64,000 nt of DNA from Anaeramoeba flamelloides. Taxonomy: Eukaryota; Metamonada; Anaeramoebidae. The notes under the pieces are model-generated. The model worked only from the letters and a program-made list of their open reading frames with translations, made no database searches and was not told where the DNA came from. The stretch lies in contig JANTQA010000032.1 in the NCBI GenBank assembly GCA_027625915.1, forward strand, positions 9,610,001-9,674,000, written 5' to 3'. The translations under genes and the position numbers were made by a program. Below are positions 60,916 through 64,000 of the stretch, piece after piece; position 1 is the stretch's first letter, and the number at the start of each line of letters is the position of its first letter.

Positions 60916-61497
60916 TAAACTCTTTTTTAGTCAAAGGGGCCCAGTTTTATTGAAGAAATGGAAGACATTCTATGGGTTTAATTCATTACTCTTCTCAAAC
61001 TAAAACTTTCAATTCTTAGATCAAAATCATTTTTTCTCATTTTGTAAAATTTTGTTTTTTTTTTGTTTTTTGCTTTTTGCTTTTTTTTTTTTTTTTTTTT
61101 TTTTTCTTCTTTTCTTTTTTATTTTTTTTTTAAAAATTAACTTTAGGAAATCAAAATCGTTGATAATAAGATTTTTTACTTTTAAATGTATGAATTTTAA
61201 AAGAGCATACAAAGCTTAACTTTTATTAATGTTTATTTCGTTTTTCAAACATTTTTTTTTAAAGAAATTGAGAATTTTGCACTAGACGTTCCAATGAATG
61301 GGGCCCAAAAAATTTTTTTAACATTTTTATTTTTTGAAATTTATGGTTTGTTCAGGGGTTTCTTTTATAATTATGGACTCTTATAGGAAGTTTATTATTT
61401 TTCGTATTTCTAAACAATCTAATTTTGGTTGATTCTTAAAAATAAAGTGACCTTTTCATTTTTGGCTGGGCCACTTTGAGTGAAATGGAGTTTAATA
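60916..61497 (+). repeat. Dispersed repeat R2, copy B
   Basis: Long, nearly identical match to 41835-42410. It carries the 32-bp block AAAGAAATTGAGAATTTTGC... at 61261-61292, the reverse complement (one mismatch) of the block at 42057-42088 in copy A. Confidence 0.8.
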
Positions 61498-61743
61498 TTT
61501 TTGAAAATAACATACCCATCAAATCAAACCGAAATAGAGCAAAAAAAAAAATAACATATAAAAAATATTGAATTTCGGTTGACTGTCTAGGGTTTTTTCA
61601 ATTTCAGAAATTAAAAGAATAATTAAAGTAATTTTCTTTTTATTTCTAGAATTAAATAAAAAACACAATATAGGCTCTATTGAGGTTTTATGTTTAATTT
61701 TAAAATCTATGGATTTTACAAATAAACAGAAAACCCAAGAAAA

Positions 61744-61822
61744 CTTAACAAAGTTTTCCTGAATTCATAATTATAGAGTAAAACATCAAGATTTTACTCA
61801 ATTCTTTTAAACACTAGAAACC
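61744..61822. repeat. Short palindromic repeat, copy 5
   Basis: Left arm TTTTCCTGAATTCATAATTA then TAGAGTAAAA; right arm ATTTTACTCAATTCTTTTAA. Confidence 0.6.
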
Positions 61823-62161
61823 ATAACGGCGGTTTTTTTCACTTTTTGTTTTTGTTTCAAAAATCAATAGATTTTCGTTAGGTTTTTTTTTTACTTTTTG
61901 TAATAAACTGAAATTTTAAACAAATTTTCAGTTTATTTCAAAAATAATAAAAAAAAAAAAAAAAATAACGAAAAGTGTCTGTAGAGCGTCTTCAAGTACA
62001 TAATCTTTCTTAAGATTTTCTGTATTATTTGTTAAGTGTTCTAGGTTTTTTTGAGTTTTCTATTTATTTTTAAAATCTCTTGATTTTACAAACAAATTGA
62101 AAACTCAAAAAAACCTAATGAAAAACTTTCTATTTTACATATAACAAGAAAACCCAAGAAA

Positions 62162-62238
62162 AGCTAACTGCACCTTTCCAGAATTCAAAAGAATAGTTTA
62201 AAATACTTGATTTTACTCTATTCATTTTAATTCTCAAA
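62162..62238. repeat. Short palindromic repeat, copy 6
   Basis: Left arm CTTTCCAGAATTCAAAAGAA then TAGTTTAAAAT; right arm GATTTTACTCTATTCATTTT then AATTCT. Confidence 0.6.
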
Positions 62239-62657
62239 AAAAAATATCCAATTTTTTTTTTTTTTTTTTTACTTTTTGAAATAAACCGAAAATTTCTTAA
62301 ATTTTCCGTTTATTATAAAAATTAAAAAAAACCTAACGAAAAATCAAAAACAAAAAATAGTTTTTTCAATTTTAAATCAATAAATAATTCTTTAATAGTC
62401 AAAATTATTGGTTCTCCAATTTTGTGATATTTATGAAATTTAAAATATTTTAAATTTATTTAAATAACCACTTAATGAAGTAGCCACGTTAAAGGAAAAA
62501 TTTTTCACTTTTTTGAAATTTTGAAGGGAATCAGAAAATCAAATTTTTTACTTTAGTTATGATACATTGATTATTATTATTTAAAGCACTTCATTCATTA
62601 GAATTTTTAATTTTTTTTTCAAAAAGTCTCAAAGAGGTGGCCACAATAGAATATTGA

Positions 62658-62738
62658 GTCGAATTGCTTAAAATAGAACTTTGAATGTTGAATGAGTTAT
62701 CCCTGATCATTGTCTCAAAGTTCTATTATGCAATTGAC
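62658..62738. repeat. Short inverted repeat
   Basis: GTCGAATTGC...AATAGAACTTTGA pairs with TCAAAGTTCTATTATGCAATTGAC; the loop is about 30 nt. Confidence 0.55.
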
Positions 62739-63769
62739 TTTTTTTATTTGTTATTTTTTCATCATTTGCGAATTTTTTTTTTTTTTAATCGGGACAACAA
62801 AAAACAATAAGAAATATTTTTTTTATCAGTAACCTTTGGGATAAATAGATTTTGTTTAAAAATTGCAACATTATTAAAACTGGGAGAATCACAAAAGAAA
62901 ATACGAATATGGTTTTAAAAGCTATATGATTTTTTAAAAAAATGATAATTATACCAGTACATTATTGATTAGGATTTTAAACTCTTGGATTTGTTAGAAT
63001 TGTAGAACTGAATATGATTATTTTTTATCAAATTTTAAATCAAAAAATAGCTATAATTTTCATTACAAGAATCTAAAATTATCTTTCTCCAAAAAAATAT
63101 ATATATTTATTATATTTAAAAATAAAAATAGAATAAATTTTATCAATTCTTTTCTCTTTTTTATATTGTTTAAACATTATTAAAAAAAAAAAATATAAAA
63201 AAATTTTTAAAAAAAACTTTTTAGAGAATCTACAATCACATGCTACTAAAATAAAAGACTCTTCTCTCATCTCTCTCAAAATTATATCATGTTTTATTCT
63301 GTAATTACTCCCTAGACTATGAAAAAAAAATTTTTTTTCAGAATTTTTTGGATATTAAAATTTCAAAAAAATCTTAGAAGAACCTGAAAAATTTGATTTT
63401 TCTAATATAAATTGCATCATATCTTATAAAATAATTTTTGATTAAATATCTTTTATAAACCAATAGTGTTTATCTTGAGTGAAGTTATCAAGAAGTGAAA
63501 AATTATCAAATGTTTAATTTGTTTTTCGAAAATTTTTTTAATAATAGCAAATTCTCGTCTTTCGAGAACTAAAAGTTTTTCTATTTCCTTTATTTGATTT
63601 TAAATGGAAAAAAAAAATAGCTTCAGTTGATTAGCAATTCAACAATGTTCTTAAGAGATTGTAAAAGTGATTAGTGTGCTTTGAAAAAAGTGAGTTTGTC
63701 AAGGTTATTATACTAGGATTTGAATTAAAAATGGGAAAAATTTTTCTCTTCACTTCCTTCTTTTTCTTT

Positions 63770-64000
63770 TAGAAATACAGTTTTCAAAGAAGTAGGTTGT
63801 AATTTATAATTTGAGATTTAAAAGAGAAAGTCCAAAAAGGAGTGACAATTCTTTACCATTTAGTATTCAAATCCTAGTAAGGAACACCCTGCCTTTGTTG
63901 ACCCTTTCAAACAGTTTGTGTTACGTTTTTAGAACACTTACCACCCACTTATTTTAGTTCAAATTTTTCATTTTTTATTTTTTATTTTTTATCTTTTAAT
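63770..64000 (+). repeat. Dispersed repeat R3, partial copy C (runs off the window)
   Basis: ACAGTTTTCAAAGAAGTAGG, TTGTAATTT and ATTCAAATCCTAGTA match the 19100-19200 part of copy A (ACAGAGTTTCCCAAAGAAGT, TTGTAAATT, ATTCAAATACTAGTA). Confidence 0.4.

Larger units (their letters stand above)
61650..62350. repeat. Array of alternating hairpin repeats
   Basis: At least six inverted repeats lie in series. Type 1: TACTTTTTGTAATAAACTGA with mirror TCAGTTTATT (61895-61935, again 62270-62320). Type 2: the short palindrome (61744-61822, 62162-62238). Type 3: AGGTTTTTTTGAGTTTTCTA with mirror GAAAACTCAAAAAAACCT (62044-62118). The same three unit types occur near 2780-3160. Confidence 0.65.
57965..64000. 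other. Intergenic region, 6 kb, dominated by inverted repeats
   Basis: No gene recognised up to the window end. It holds a pogo-like foldback (58411-59230), another foldback (59914-60396), R2 copy B (60916-61497), a hairpin array (61650-62350), a short hairpin (62658-62738) and part of an R3 copy. Confidence 0.65.

Noticed and set aside
1-64000. CRISPR arrays, rRNA genes, LTR or virus-like elements
   Set aside because: No regularly spaced direct repeats, no conserved rRNA segments, and no capsid, integrase or paired long terminal repeats were seen on either strand.

Overview
This window is extremely A+T-rich eukaryotic nuclear DNA (A+T dominates by eye; not computed). It carries seven well-supported genes, one low-complexity gene model, and long gene-poor stretches full of poly-A/T, (TA)n and inverted repeats. 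Spliceosomal introns with GTA...AG ends, Lys/Asn/Ser/Glu-rich low-complexity protein regions and Ras, copine and importin families indicate a free-living or host-associated protist. A flavodiiron protein fused to rubredoxin and an NADH:rubredoxin-oxidoreductase-like module points to an anaerobic or microaerophilic lineage. An anaerobic amoeba or metamonad such as Anaeramoeba is my best guess; this is inference, not something the sequence proves.

Layout. 1-1509 (+) is the 3' end of an importin-7/8-type karyopherin gene. 5398-11696 (+) is a six-exon copine (668 aa) whose last intron is about 3.6 kb and splits the vWA metal-site motif. Everything downstream is on the minus strand. 14377-17362 is the flavodiiron fusion (888 aa, one intron). 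22290-23042 is an ICMT/PEMT-type membrane methyltransferase. 26713-28830 is a large helical protein, perhaps of the DUF1765 family. 33306-38884 is a probable two-exon gene for an RGG/Lys-rich RNA-binding-type protein with another intron of about 3.6 kb. 46084-50587 is a RasGAP-like plus PH protein that lacks the catalytic arginines. 56256-57964 is a two-exon seven-helix protein of the THH1/TOM1/TOM3 type. No tRNA, rRNA or CRISPR was found.

The non-coding half is not featureless. It holds (i) a family of about 75-bp palindromes in at least six copies, some embedded in arrays of other hairpins; (ii) three families of larger dispersed repeats (here called R1, R2, R3) with two or three diverged copies each; (iii) several foldback elements, including one of about 820 bp with arms of about 255 bp and pogo/Tc1-like CAGTC ends, and one flanked by TTAA; (iv) the 3' end of a non-LTR retrotransposon (LINE) with a CCHC-type tail motif and a poly(A) tail. 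The genes do not form an obvious pathway. Shared themes are Ras and phospholipid signalling (copine C2 domains, RasGAP-PH, TOM1-like membrane protein, prenylcysteine-type methyltransferase) and oxygen detoxification.
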